From positions 1 to 51,550 of the forward strand of contig CAYSFC010000003.1 of the NCBI GenBank assembly GCA_964430665.1: a DNA stretch of 51,550 nt. The letters run 5' to 3'. This document shows positions 25,700-33,354 of this stretch, piece by piece. Source of the stretch: JAQUYS01 sp964430665 (GTDB lineage: Archaea > Nanobdellota > Nanobdellia > Woesearchaeales > SKGA01). The position numbers and the translations under genes are program-made. Under the pieces are notes generated by a model that did no database searches, was not told the DNA's origin, and saw only the letters and a list, made by a program, of their open reading frames with translations. Every line of letters starts with the position of its first letter. The first letter of the stretch is position 1.

Positions 25700-27736
25700 A
25701 TGATGCTTGGAAAGATTTTTGGAAGGGTTACAACAAAAGAGTTTAAATTTCTAGTTCAGAACGAAACAAAAAAATTTGAGTACGTTCAAATATATCATGG
25801 AGTTTATGATTATGTATTAGCACAAGTAATTGAGTTAGAAAAAAATGAAAATATGACAACCGCAACATGCCAAATAATCGGTTATGTAGATAAAAAAGAC
25901 GGAAAAGTAAAATCTTTAAGAATTCCTTTAGAACCAAATTCAGAAGTTTTTCTAGCAGAATTAACTTTAATACAAAAAGTTATATGTTTAGAAAATGATG
26001 CAACAGGAGCTTATTTAGGTAAATTAGATGGAAAAGATTTAAACGTTCATTTAGATTTGAAAAAATTATTAACAAAACATTTAGCAGTTCTGGCAAAATC
26101 AGGTTCAGGAAAGTCATATTCAGTAGGAGTATTACTAGAAGAAATAATTGATAAGAATGTTCCTTTACTGATAATAGATCCTCATGGAGAATACTCATCA
26201 TTAAAATATCCAAATGAAGAAGAATCTGAAATAAAACAAATGGTAAATTTCAATATATCTCCAAAAGGATACCAGATACAAGAATATTCTGACACCAAAA
26301 TAAACATTCGAGCCAAACCTTTGAAATTACCTGAAAATTTATCCAATGAAGAAATAATCAAAATAATTCCTCAAAAACTATCAAATAATCAACTAGGATT
26401 ACTATATAATGCAATAAATAATTCTACATCAAGAGATTTCGCTGAACTAATACTTAATCTCCAAGCAGAAGAATCATCAAATAAATGGCAAGTGATTGCT
26501 GCTTTAGAACAACTAATCAAATTAGATTTGTTTTCTGCATCACCAACCCCATATCATGAAATGATTCGTTCAGGTATTGCATCAATAATTAATCTTCGAG
26601 GAATAAATCCAGAAATACAAGAAATAATAGTTTACAAACTTACAAAAGATTTATTTGAACTAAGAAAACAAAACAAAATACCTCCATTTTTTTTAGTTTT
26701 AGAAGAAGCACACAATTTTTGTCCAGAAAGAAGTTTTGGAGAAAAAACTTGTTCAAAGATTATTCGAACAGTTGCAAGTGAAGGAAGAAAATTTGGACTT
26801 GGTTTATGCGTAATATCCCAACGTCCTGCAAGAGTTGACAAATCTGTAATTTCTCAATGCACAACACAAATAATATTAAAACTAACAAATCCCAATGATT
26901 TGAAAGCAGTATCAAATTCAGTTGAAGGAATAACAAATAATACAGAAAAAGAAATACAAAATCTTAGCATAGGAACTGCACTTGTAACAGGAATAACAGA
27001 TGTTCCTTTATTTGTAAATGTTCGTCCAAGAAGAAGTCAACATGGAGGTCATACAATCAGCATTCTGCCATCAGGTGAAAAAGATTCAGGCCAAAAAATT
27101 CAAACATCAAAAACTGACGATGAATGTGATATGTTTCAAGAACTAGAATCTTTCCAAAAACAAAAACTTCTCCCAATAATAAAACCAGATGTGTCTGAAA
27201 AAGATTTAAATCTAATGAGTGAAAATCCAATTAAAAAAATAAATAAAATTCTAATACCTTCATATATTCTTACATGCAAAGATAAAGATCTAACATATAA
27301 ATTATTAGTGACCCAAACCAACGGAGAAATAATAACAAATATAGAAGACTATGAAACAAAAAAAATACCTGATTTACAAGCATTGACTAAAAAAGAATTA
27401 ACCATATTGCAATTTGCATTTTCTAATAAAGATTTCTCATCAACAGATTTAATACAAAAACTAGGAACAAACATAGATGTAGAAGAAGAATTAACCAACT
27501 TAACTACAAAAGAATATTTAGTAAAAAAAGATACTTACAAACTAAACAATAAATTTATATTTTCATCCCTAAAAAATTATAAAACGTTTAAAGAATCCGA
27601 ATTCATTCGAATTTCTTATGATTTCAAAGAAGAACCGAAAATATCTTTGGATAAAATAATAGAAGTAATTCAGAAATTTACAACTGTAATCGACAATATT
27701 GAGGTATTTGTCCTAAAATACCAAATAGAGTATTGA
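25700..27736 (+). CDS. herA: HerA-like ATPase/DNA translocase
   Basis: 678 residues. An N-terminal HAS-barrel (about 1-100) is followed by a FtsK/HerA-type ATPase core with Walker A AKSGSGKS (about residue 131), DPHGEYSSL, Walker B FFLVLEEAHNFCPE (about 333) and the arginine-finger region VISQRPARVDKSVI. HerA works with the NurA nuclease in DNA end resection; no nurA, rad50 or mre11 gene is in this window. After the core, residues about 560-640 look like a winged helix (LTKKELTILQFAFSNKDFSS), an extension I do not expect in standard HerA. It is divergent from the phosphohexomutase gene. Confidence 0.9.
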   Translation: MMLGKIFGRVTTKEFKFLVQNETKKFEYVQIYHGVYDYVLAQVIELEKNENMTTATCQIIGYVDKKDGKVKSLRIPLEPNSEVFLAELTLIQKVICLENDATGAYLGKLDGKDLNVHLDLKKLLTKHLAVLAKSGSGKSYSVGVLLEEIIDKNVPLLIIDPHGEYSSLKYPNEEESEIKQMVNFNISPKGYQIQEYSDTKINIRAKPLKLPENLSNEEIIKIIPQKLSNNQLGLLYNAINNSTSRDFAELILNLQAEESSNKWQVIAALEQLIKLDLFSASPTPYHEMIRSGIASIINLRGINPEIQEIIVYKLTKDLFELRKQNKIPPFFLVLEEAHNFCPERSFGEKTCSKIIRTVASEGRKFGLGLCVISQRPARVDKSVISQCTTQIILKLTNPNDLKAVSNSVEGITNNTEKEIQNLSIGTALVTGITDVPLFVNVRPRRSQHGGHTISILPSGEKDSGQKIQTSKTDDECDMFQELESFQKQKLLPIIKPDVSEKDLNLMSENPIKKINKILIPSYILTCKDKDLTYKLLVTQTNGEIITNIEDYETKKIPDLQALTKKELTILQFAFSNKDFSSTDLIQKLGTNIDVEEELTNLTTKEYLVKKDTYKLNNKFIFSSLKNYKTFKESEFIRISYDFKEEPKISLDKIIEVIQKFTTVIDNIEVFVLKYQIEY

Positions 27737-27880
27737 GTTACAACACAAATAATAAATTAAATCTACCCTATATAAAAACAATTGACTTTATTTCTATACT
27801 AAAACTTATTTTAATAAAAAATATATTTCTCCTCGTGTTTTTTTGGTTAAATTTATAACAATTAACTTTATTCTACAACT

Positions 27881-28756
27881 ATGCTTCCAAAAACAAAAGA
27901 AACTTGGGAAAAATGGATAGAATCGCTAAAATGCGAAACAACAGACTTAGATCAATCTAAATACATACAAGAGCTGGCAAATTTATTAGAAAAAACTATT
28001 TTGAAAGAAGCAAAAGAAAAAATAGGTGTTTTATTCTCAGGAGGAGTAGATTCAACTTTAATTTGTCACATTCTTAAAAAAAATAACATTTCTTTTAAAG
28101 CAATTTCTGTAGGATTTTATGATGAAAATAAAAAATTTCCTGAAGATTTAGAAAATTCAAGAAAAATTGCAAAAGAACTTCAGTTAGATTACTACGAAAT
28201 AATTTTAAATACTGAAGAAATAGAAATTCTATTTAAAGAAACCACAAAAATTTTAGGAAAAGGATATTCCGATGTTGTAAATGTAGGTGTTGGTTCTGTT
28301 GAAGTTGCAGGCATAAAAAAATTAAAAGAATTAGGTTGCGAAAGCATCTTTAGTGGTTTAGGAAGTGAAGAAATATTCGCAGGTTACGATAGACATGATA
28401 AATCTGAAGATCCACACAATGAATGTTGGATAGGCTTAAAATCTATGTTCGAAAGAGACCTGATTAGAGAATTTAAAATTGCAAATTATTTTAACATAAA
28501 AACATTAGTTCCTTTTTTAGATGAGGATTTAATCAAATATGCTATGAAAATACCTGTCAAATATAAAATTTCTAAAACAAAGAAAAAAATAATATTAAGA
28601 AAAGCAGCAAAAAAACTAGGTTTACAAGACGATTTTTCACAAAGACCAAAAAGAGCAGCACAATATGGTTCTAGAACGGATAAAGCCATAGCTAATTTGG
28701 CTAAAAAACACAAATTCAAGTATAAGAAGGATTATATCCTGTCTTTACTAAATTAA
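27881..28756 (+). CDS. Stand-alone asparagine-synthase-type ATP-pyrophosphatase
   Basis: 291 residues carrying only the C-terminal synthetase domain of AsnB. The PP-loop is LFSGGVDSTL, then FSGLGSEEIFAGYDRH, LVPFLDEDLIKYAMKIP and KKIILRKAAKKLGL. The glutamine amidotransferase half is missing, so ammonia or another nucleophile must be used, or the substrate is not aspartate. Stand-alone forms occur widely in archaea. A TATA box at 27850-27859 lies 22-31 bases before the ATG (leaderless). Confidence 0.87.
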   Translation: MLPKTKETWEKWIESLKCETTDLDQSKYIQELANLLEKTILKEAKEKIGVLFSGGVDSTLICHILKKNNISFKAISVGFYDENKKFPEDLENSRKIAKELQLDYYEIILNTEEIEILFKETTKILGKGYSDVVNVGVGSVEVAGIKKLKELGCESIFSGLGSEEIFAGYDRHDKSEDPHNECWIGLKSMFERDLIREFKIANYFNIKTLVPFLDEDLIKYAMKIPVKYKISKTKKKIILRKAAKKLGLQDDFSQRPKRAAQYGSRTDKAIANLAKKHKFKYKKDYILSLLN

Positions 28757-28793
28757 AAAATATTTATAAATAGAGAAATATAACTGATTAAAA

Positions 28794-29342
28794 ATGAATG
28801 AATCTTTATTAATATCCCAGGGAGCTTTATTAACTTCGAATCCTTTTCTAACTTCAATAGTTATAGCTATGATTATATTCATATCAGGATTAATTATAGG
28901 TAGAATTGTTGGAAAAATTATTGAAAAATTATTGAAAGAATTTCGTGTCGATCCAACAATAAAGAAAAAAACAAACATAAAATTATCTGTTGGTAAGTTA
29001 CTGGGCGTCTTCGTTCAAACATCAATATATATTTTATTCACAGTAATAGCTTTAAATTATGTCGGTCTAACTTCCCTAATATTAAATATAATTTCAATAG
29101 CAATAATAATAATTTTATCAATATCATTTATTTTAGCTCTAAAAGATTCTTTGCCAAACCTAATCGCAGGAATTTCCATAAGAAAAAATTTATCTATTGG
29201 AAAAAAACTAAAATACAAAGATTTAGAAGGTTTGGTCGAAGAAATAAGCTTATTTGAAGTAAAAATAAAAAAATCAAACGATGATGTATTACACATTCCT
29301 AACTCTGTTTTCGTAAAAGAAAAATACATTACAAAAAAGTAA
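28794..29342 (+). CDS. Small MscS-family mechanosensitive channel
   Basis: 182 residues with three or four membrane helices, the pore-lining region and start of the MscS beta domain (DSLPNLIAGISIRKNLSIGK, then LEGLVEEISLFEVKIKKSND and VLHIPNS). The last alpha/beta portion of standard MscS is absent. It probably releases osmolytes on swelling. A TATA box at 28760-28773 precedes a leaderless start. It abuts the convergent MtaB gene with no gap. Confidence 0.85.
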   Translation: MNESLLISQGALLTSNPFLTSIVIAMIIFISGLIIGRIVGKIIEKLLKEFRVDPTIKKKTNIKLSVGKLLGVFVQTSIYILFTVIALNYVGLTSLILNIISIAIIIILSISFILALKDSLPNLIAGISIRKNLSIGKKLKYKDLEGLVEEISLFEVKIKKSNDDVLHIPNSVFVKEKYITKK

Positions 29343-30569
29343 TTATTTTCTTCCACCCTTCATACTAAACCTTCCAACAGAAATAATTTCAACATCAAAA
29401 ACTTCTCCCGCTTTAACTCCTTCAACAAAAACAGAAATATAATTATCAGTATAACCAACAAAATCAGAAACAAAATTAACTTTCAAAATCTTTCCAATAT
29501 ACTTCTTCAGAGGATTTTGTTCCTGAATTAACTTCATAAGTTTAGAACTTCTTTTCTTAACAACATCTGTAGATAGTAGTTTCATTTTTGCAGCCATAGT
29601 TCCACTTCGAGGATAAAATTTAGAAACATTAATCATAACAAATTTCCAAAAAGAAACCAAGTCTAAAGTTTTATCAAAATCCTCTTCAGTTTCAGTAGGA
29701 AATCCACAAATAATATCTGTAGAAAAAGTTATTGAAGGATTTCTCTTTTTAATAACTTTCAAAGCTTCTTCAAATTCAGAAACGTTATACTTTCTTCCCA
29801 TTTCTTTTAAAACAGAATCACTTCCAGCTTGTGCAGGTATGTGTAAAAATTTATAGAAACAATCATTCATAAGAATCTCAGCTAACTCTTCTCGATATTC
29901 ATAAGCGAAATTAGGATTCAACATTCCAATTCTAACTTTGCAATCCAAATTAATTTTAACAATTTCTTTCAATAAATCAACAAGACTCAAACCAATATCT
30001 AAACCATAACAACCATTATCTTGAGAAACCAACCAAATTTCTCGAACTCCTTCCAACTTTGCTTTACGAATTTGATTTAATATACCTTCCATAGAAAAAC
30101 TTCTCAAATTACCACGAGCAAATTTAGTTTTACAATATGCGCAGTTCCCCATACATCCTTGTAATATAGGAATTTTAGCAATAAATTTATTGTCGCGAGA
30201 AGAAGGTAATTCTATTCTTTCAAAATTTCTTCTTTCCAAAAATATAACTTTTTCACCACTAAGAGTTTTACGAACAGCTTGGACAATTTTATCTAGATTA
30301 TCTAAACCAACAAGAGAATATTTTTCTAATCTTTCATCTTCTCCACTTTGAGGTATACATCCACAAACAATTAAAGGTTTCTTTTCTTTAACAATTTTTG
30401 AAAAAAATTTATCTTCAGTAGGGTTCTTAACAGTACAAGTATTAAAAATAACTAAATCATAATCTTCGTTAACAATTTCGAATCCTTCATTAACTAAATA
30501 TTCTTTCATAGTTTCAGAGTCCGCTTGATTATGTGCACATCCATATGTAAAAATACAAATTTTAGTCAT
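29343..30569 (-). CDS. tRNA ms2t6A37 methylthiotransferase (MtaB/CDKAL1 type)
   Basis: 408 residues with the three methylthiotransferase parts. The UPF0004 domain supplies three cluster Cys (TYGCAHNQAD, FNTCTVKNPTE, VCGCIPQ). The radical SAM core has CMGNCAYC (C-x3-C-x2-C). A C-terminal TRAM domain follows. The protein adds a methylthio group to t6A37 of tRNAs that read ANN codons. The frame extends to 30638, but ATG 30569 begins the conserved TKICIFTYGC and has a TATA-like TTTTAAATA about 25-30 bases upstream. Confidence 0.93.
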   Translation of the reverse strand: MTKICIFTYGCAHNQADSETMKEYLVNEGFEIVNEDYDLVIFNTCTVKNPTEDKFFSKIVKEKKPLIVCGCIPQSGEDERLEKYSLVGLDNLDKIVQAVRKTLSGEKVIFLERRNFERIELPSSRDNKFIAKIPILQGCMGNCAYCKTKFARGNLRSFSMEGILNQIRKAKLEGVREIWLVSQDNGCYGLDIGLSLVDLLKEIVKINLDCKVRIGMLNPNFAYEYREELAEILMNDCFYKFLHIPAQAGSDSVLKEMGRKYNVSEFEEALKVIKKRNPSITFSTDIICGFPTETEEDFDKTLDLVSFWKFVMINVSKFYPRSGTMAAKMKLLSTDVVKKRSSKLMKLIQEQNPLKKYIGKILKVNFVSDFVGYTDNYISVFVEGVKAGEVFDVEIISVGRFSMKGGRK

Positions 30570-30657
30570 ATTGTAATAAAAAATAGCAATCTTATTTAAA
30601 AATTCACATATATGTTTATATATAAGCATACACATCAAATATTATAGGGTGTTAATT

Positions 30658-31698
30658 ATGGAAGAAGATCTCAAATTCCCAGACGATTACATGTCGATAG
30701 ATTCAATGGATATTTTATCACAATACAATCATATAAATACAGATATAAGAAAAGCATATGAGTTAGGAAATCAATTTGAATTTTCTAAATTACCTGAAAA
30801 TGTAGACCACATCTTTTGTATAGGGATGGGAGGATCTTCTATAAGTTTTCAATTTTTAAAATCTTACCTATTGTTTAAAGGCATAAATAAACCCATCACC
30901 ATAATCCAAGATTACACTCTTCCAAATACATTAACTAAAAATTCATTAGTTTTTGTTGCAAGTTATTCAGGAAATACTGAAGAAACTTTAACATCTTATA
31001 AAAGCGCTCATAGAATAACTGAAAACATTTTCGCAGTTTCAAGCGGAGGAAAATTAGAAGAACTTTCAAGATTAAATAAAAATCCATTTGTACTTCTACC
31101 ACCTGGTTATCAACCAAGAACTGCAGCGATTTCTTTTATGTTTTTCCCATTCTTAAAATTATTAGAAAGACTTCATATCGTAGAAAATGTAGCACCCTCT
31201 GTTGAATCAATAGTTTCAACATTATCAAAACCAAAATTTAAGGAATTAGCAATTTCAATAAGTGAAAAATTAATTGATAAAATACCTATAATTTATTCTT
31301 CAACCTTAATGTATCCTGTTGCGTACAGATTTAAAACACAGATAAATGAAAATGCAAAAACTCATGCATTCTCACACAAATACAGTGAAATGAATCACAA
31401 CGAAATTTTAGGATATATGAATTTAAAAGCACAATATCATATAATAACATTCAGATTTAATGACGATCATAGAAGAATTCAAAAAAGAATGGATATAGTT
31501 AAAGAATTAACAAATTCTAAAGGCGTTGCAACGACGGAAATTGCACTTAGTGGAGAGGATTTTTTAACAAAAATGATGTCTGCAGTTCTTATAGGAGATT
31601 TAACTTCAATATATTTAGCACTAAGATATAAAATCGATCCTTCACCAATAGAACCTATAGAAGATTTAAAGAAAAAGTTAGGCACAATAATTTTTTAA
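30658..31698 (+). CDS. Bifunctional phosphoglucose/phosphomannose isomerase
   Basis: 346 residues of the archaeal PGI/PMI family with two SIS domains: FCIGMGGSSISFQFLKSYL, VASYSGNTEETL, SSGGKLEEL, PPGYQPRTA and the C-terminal AFSHKYSEMNHNEILG with the catalytic Glu/His. It interconverts fructose-6-P with glucose-6-P and mannose-6-P, linking glycolysis to glycogen and mannose metabolism. I start at ATG 30658, six bases after GGTG; a TATA box lies at 30614-30626. The GTG at 30649 overlaps the ribosome site. Confidence 0.94.
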   Translation: MEEDLKFPDDYMSIDSMDILSQYNHINTDIRKAYELGNQFEFSKLPENVDHIFCIGMGGSSISFQFLKSYLLFKGINKPITIIQDYTLPNTLTKNSLVFVASYSGNTEETLTSYKSAHRITENIFAVSSGGKLEELSRLNKNPFVLLPPGYQPRTAAISFMFFPFLKLLERLHIVENVAPSVESIVSTLSKPKFKELAISISEKLIDKIPIIYSSTLMYPVAYRFKTQINENAKTHAFSHKYSEMNHNEILGYMNLKAQYHIITFRFNDDHRRIQKRMDIVKELTNSKGVATTEIALSGEDFLTKMMSAVLIGDLTSIYLALRYKIDPSPIEPIEDLKKKLGTIIF

Positions 31699-31767
31699 CT
31701 CAAAGTGTCTAAAAACGTTAAATTCTTGTGTTAGAGACTAATATAATGATGTTGCTTATAAGAAAAG

Positions 31768-31776
31768 ATTTATAAA
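31768..31776 (+). promoter_or_regulatory. TATA box of tRNA-Pro/eL43 transcript
   Basis: ATTTATAAA at 31768-31776, about 40 bases before the mature tRNA; the predicted start is near 31798. eL43 has no TATA box at proper distance of its own, so it likely shares this promoter. Confidence 0.5.
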
Positions 31777-31812
31777 CGATATATTATTCCTCAAAATACG
31801 CAAATTGATTGC

Positions 31813-31927
31813 GGGGTTGTAGTGTAGCTTGGTCTATCATCTGTGGTTTGGGACCATAGGACCCCAGTTCGAAATGAGGGTGTTCATGTGATTGTGTAAA
31901 ACCTTCACGATTGTCTGGGCAACCCCA
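31813..31927 (+). tRNA. tRNA-Pro(UGG) with a T-loop intron
   Basis: Acceptor stem GGGGTTG/CAACCCC (31813-31819 with 31920-31926) and discriminator A 31927; CCA is not encoded. The anticodon stem TGTGG/CCATA holds loop TTTGGGA, anticodon UGG with G37. The T-stem CCCAG/CTGGG is split by 40 extra bases in the T-loop. Removing 31874-31913 gives loop TTCGAAT and a 75-base tRNA. Confidence 0.9.
31874..31913 (+). other. tRNA-Pro intron (40 nt) at position 59/60
   Basis: A bulge-helix-bulge is visible: outer T-stem, central helix TTCG/CGAT (three pairs plus a T-T mismatch), bulges AAA and TGT, then inner helix TGAGGG/CCTTCA with one G-U pair. The cut position and bulge sequences are the same as in the tRNA-Gly intron. 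Confidence 0.85.
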
Positions 31928-31958
31928 CATTTACAATCATAAGCAAGGTATAAATAAA

Positions 31959-32210
31959 ATGGCAAAAAAAAGCACATACGGCTCAACGAGAAAATTTGGT
32001 AGTCGATATGGTAAAACTGTGCGGGATAAATTTGGTAGATTAGAATCTGAACAAAGTAAAGATTACAAATGTCCTTATTGTTCACGCGAAGCTGTCAAAA
32101 GAGAATCAGCAGGTATTTGGGTTTGTGACAAATGCGGATCCAAATTCGCAAGTAAGGCATACAAAGTTGCAAAGTTACCTAGATTAAAGGTATCAGCTAC
32201 TGAAATTTAA
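31959..32210 (+). CDS. rpl37ae: Large-subunit ribosomal protein eL43 (L37Ae)
   Basis: 83 residues starting AKKSTYGSTRKFGSRYGKT, with a zinc ribbon CPYC ... CDKCG and SKFASKAYKV near the end, typical of eL43. The ATG is 31 bases after tRNA-Pro, so the two are probably one precursor RNA. In many archaea eL43 and rpoP lie just after the exosome genes; here that block is separate and on the other strand. Confidence 0.95.
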   Translation: MAKKSTYGSTRKFGSRYGKTVRDKFGRLESEQSKDYKCPYCSREAVKRESAGIWVCDKCGSKFASKAYKVAKLPRLKVSATEI

Positions 32211-32214
32211 TTAA

Positions 32215-32235
32215 TTCTCGGATTGTTTCCGAGAA
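32215..32235 (+). promoter_or_regulatory. Hairpin between eL43 and rpoP
   Basis: TTCTCGGA (32215-32222) and TCCGAGAA (32228-32235) form a perfect 8-bp stem with a 5-base loop directly after the eL43 stop. No U-run follows, so attenuation, processing or RNA stability is likelier than full termination. Confidence 0.5.
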
Positions 32236-32259
32236 ATTTCGTACTCAGGAGGTTTAACC

Positions 32260-32397
32260 ATGACACAATACAGATGTTTCTCATGTAATAAAGAAATAAA
32301 GGAAGAATATATTAAAAAGAAAGTTCGTTGTATTTATTGCGGAGCTAAAATGATTTTCAAATCTAGAACTGCATCAACTAAAGTTAAAGCAAGATGA
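32260..32397 (+). CDS. rpoP: DNA-directed RNA polymerase subunit P (Rpb12-like)
   Basis: 45 residues with a zinc ribbon C-x2-C ... C-x2-C (CFSC, CIYCG) and basic C-terminus ending KVKAR, matching archaeal RpoP. GGAGGT lies upstream of ATG 32260. The stop overlaps the pcc1 start (ATGA). Confidence 0.93.
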   Translation: MTQYRCFSCNKEIKEEYIKKKVRCIYCGAKMIFKSRTASTKVKAR

Positions 32398-32642
32398 AAG
32401 CTAAAGTTAATTTAGAATTAAATAAATTATCTTCCAAAGATATAATTCATTTACAGAAACTATTTGAACTTGAAGATAAAATATTTTCAGACAATCGTGC
32501 AAGCTATGATTTAATAGCGACAGACGAAGAAATCGTTTTTAAAATCGAGGCGAAAGATGCAGTTGCTTTAAGAGCATGTTTATCTGCAATAACAAAAACT
32601 CTTTCAATTTACGAACGTACGAAAATGAAAGTTGAGGATTAA
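32394..32642 (+). CDS. pcc1: KEOPS complex subunit Pcc1
   Basis: 82 residues of the small alpha/beta Pcc1 fold (CTAG/Pcc1 family), with the C-terminal helix ALRACLSAITKTLSIYERT that mediates dimerisation. Pcc1 is a KEOPS subunit needed for t6A37 tRNA modification, the substrate of the MtaB enzyme encoded about 2 kb away. The position between rpoP and prefoldin is the classic archaeal order, which supports the call. Confidence 0.85.
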   Translation: MKAKVNLELNKLSSKDIIHLQKLFELEDKIFSDNRASYDLIATDEEIVFKIEAKDAVALRACLSAITKTLSIYERTKMKVED

Positions 32643-32643
32643 G

Positions 32644-32952
32644 ATGAGTGACGAAGAAATACAAAAATTAAGTTTTATGGAACAAAATCTTTCAAACATA
32701 GTTAATCAACGTACTGCTTTTCAAAGACAAATACTTGAGATAAATAACGCTTTAGAAGAATTAAAAAATGTTGATTCAGCATATCAAATAACTGGAACAA
32801 TAATGTTGAAAAAGAGTGCGAAAGATTTAAATGAAGATTTAAATTCAAAAAAATCTCTTGTTGAAGTTCGCTTGAAAAATTTTGAAACTCAAGAGAAAAC
32901 ACTTAGAGAAGAAATGAATAAATTAAGACAATCAATAATGTCAAAAAAATAA
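32644..32952 (+). CDS. pfdB: Prefoldin subunit beta
   Basis: 102 residues: two long helices around a beta hairpin (VDSAYQITGTIMLKKSAKD), the prefoldin beta shape. It forms a jellyfish hexamer with prefoldin alpha and passes unfolded chains to the thermosome. ATG 32644 is chosen; the GTG/ATG upstream at 32632 overlaps pcc1 and lacks a ribosome site. Confidence 0.93.
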   Translation: MSDEEIQKLSFMEQNLSNIVNQRTAFQRQILEINNALEELKNVDSAYQITGTIMLKKSAKDLNEDLNSKKSLVEVRLKNFETQEKTLREEMNKLRQSIMSKK

Positions 32953-32957
32953 TATGC

Positions 32958-32975
32958 GATGAAGTTTAATTCATC
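32958..32975 (+). promoter_or_regulatory. Hairpin before the UPF0147 gene
   Basis: GATGAA (32958-32963) and TTCATC (32970-32975) pair around GTTTAA, just after the prefoldin stop and upstream of AGGTG of the next gene. A hairpin with the same stem bases precedes the gene at 48097. Confidence 0.4.
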
Positions 32976-33002
32976 CCCAATTAAAAATTTAAGGTGTGAA
33001 AA

Positions 33003-33260
33003 ATGAATGAGGCTATTGATGAAGTAATTTCCTTTATAGAAGAGTTAGAAACTGATAGTGGTGTACCTAGAAACGTCAAAGCAAAATTGGCAGAAATAAA
33101 TAAAGAATTAAGGAAAACCAACAAAGAAAATATTTCTTTAACATTAAATAAATTATTATCGGACTTAGATGAAATATCTAATGATGTAAATTTAGATTCT
33201 TTCACAAGACAACAGTTATGGGGAATAACTAGTATGTTGGAAAGTGTTGAATTGGATTAA
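33003..33260 (+). CDS. UPF0147 family protein
   Basis: 85 residues, all helical, matching archaeal UPF0147 (DEVISFIEELETDSGVPRNV, then DSFTRQQLWGITSMLESVE). AGGTG six bases before the ATG. Function unknown; commonly found beside prefoldin beta and RNA polymerase genes. Confidence 0.9.
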   Translation: MNEAIDEVISFIEELETDSGVPRNVKAKLAEINKELRKTNKENISLTLNKLLSDLDEISNDVNLDSFTRQQLWGITSMLESVELD

Positions 33261-33299
33261 ATATATATACTTTATATATTAAATATAGGTAACTTTCTT

Positions 33300-33324
33300 A
33301 AAAGTATGAGAATATCATACTTTT
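33300..33324. promoter_or_regulatory. Perfect inverted repeat overlapping a TATA box, candidate RHH operator
   Basis: AAAAGTATGA (33300-33309), spacer GAATA, TCATACTTTT (33315-33324). The right arm runs into CTTTTATAATT (33320-33330), a TATA box about 25-35 bases before the ATG at 33355. A ribbon-helix-helix protein is encoded directly downstream, so autorepression is likely. Confidence 0.6.
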
Positions 33325-33354
33325 ATAATTCATATAAATATCGAGGGGAATTAG

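Noticed and set aside
31911..31958. Upstream start of eL43 within the tRNA
   Set aside because: These codons are tRNA-Pro sequence; the family N-terminus matches ATG 31959.
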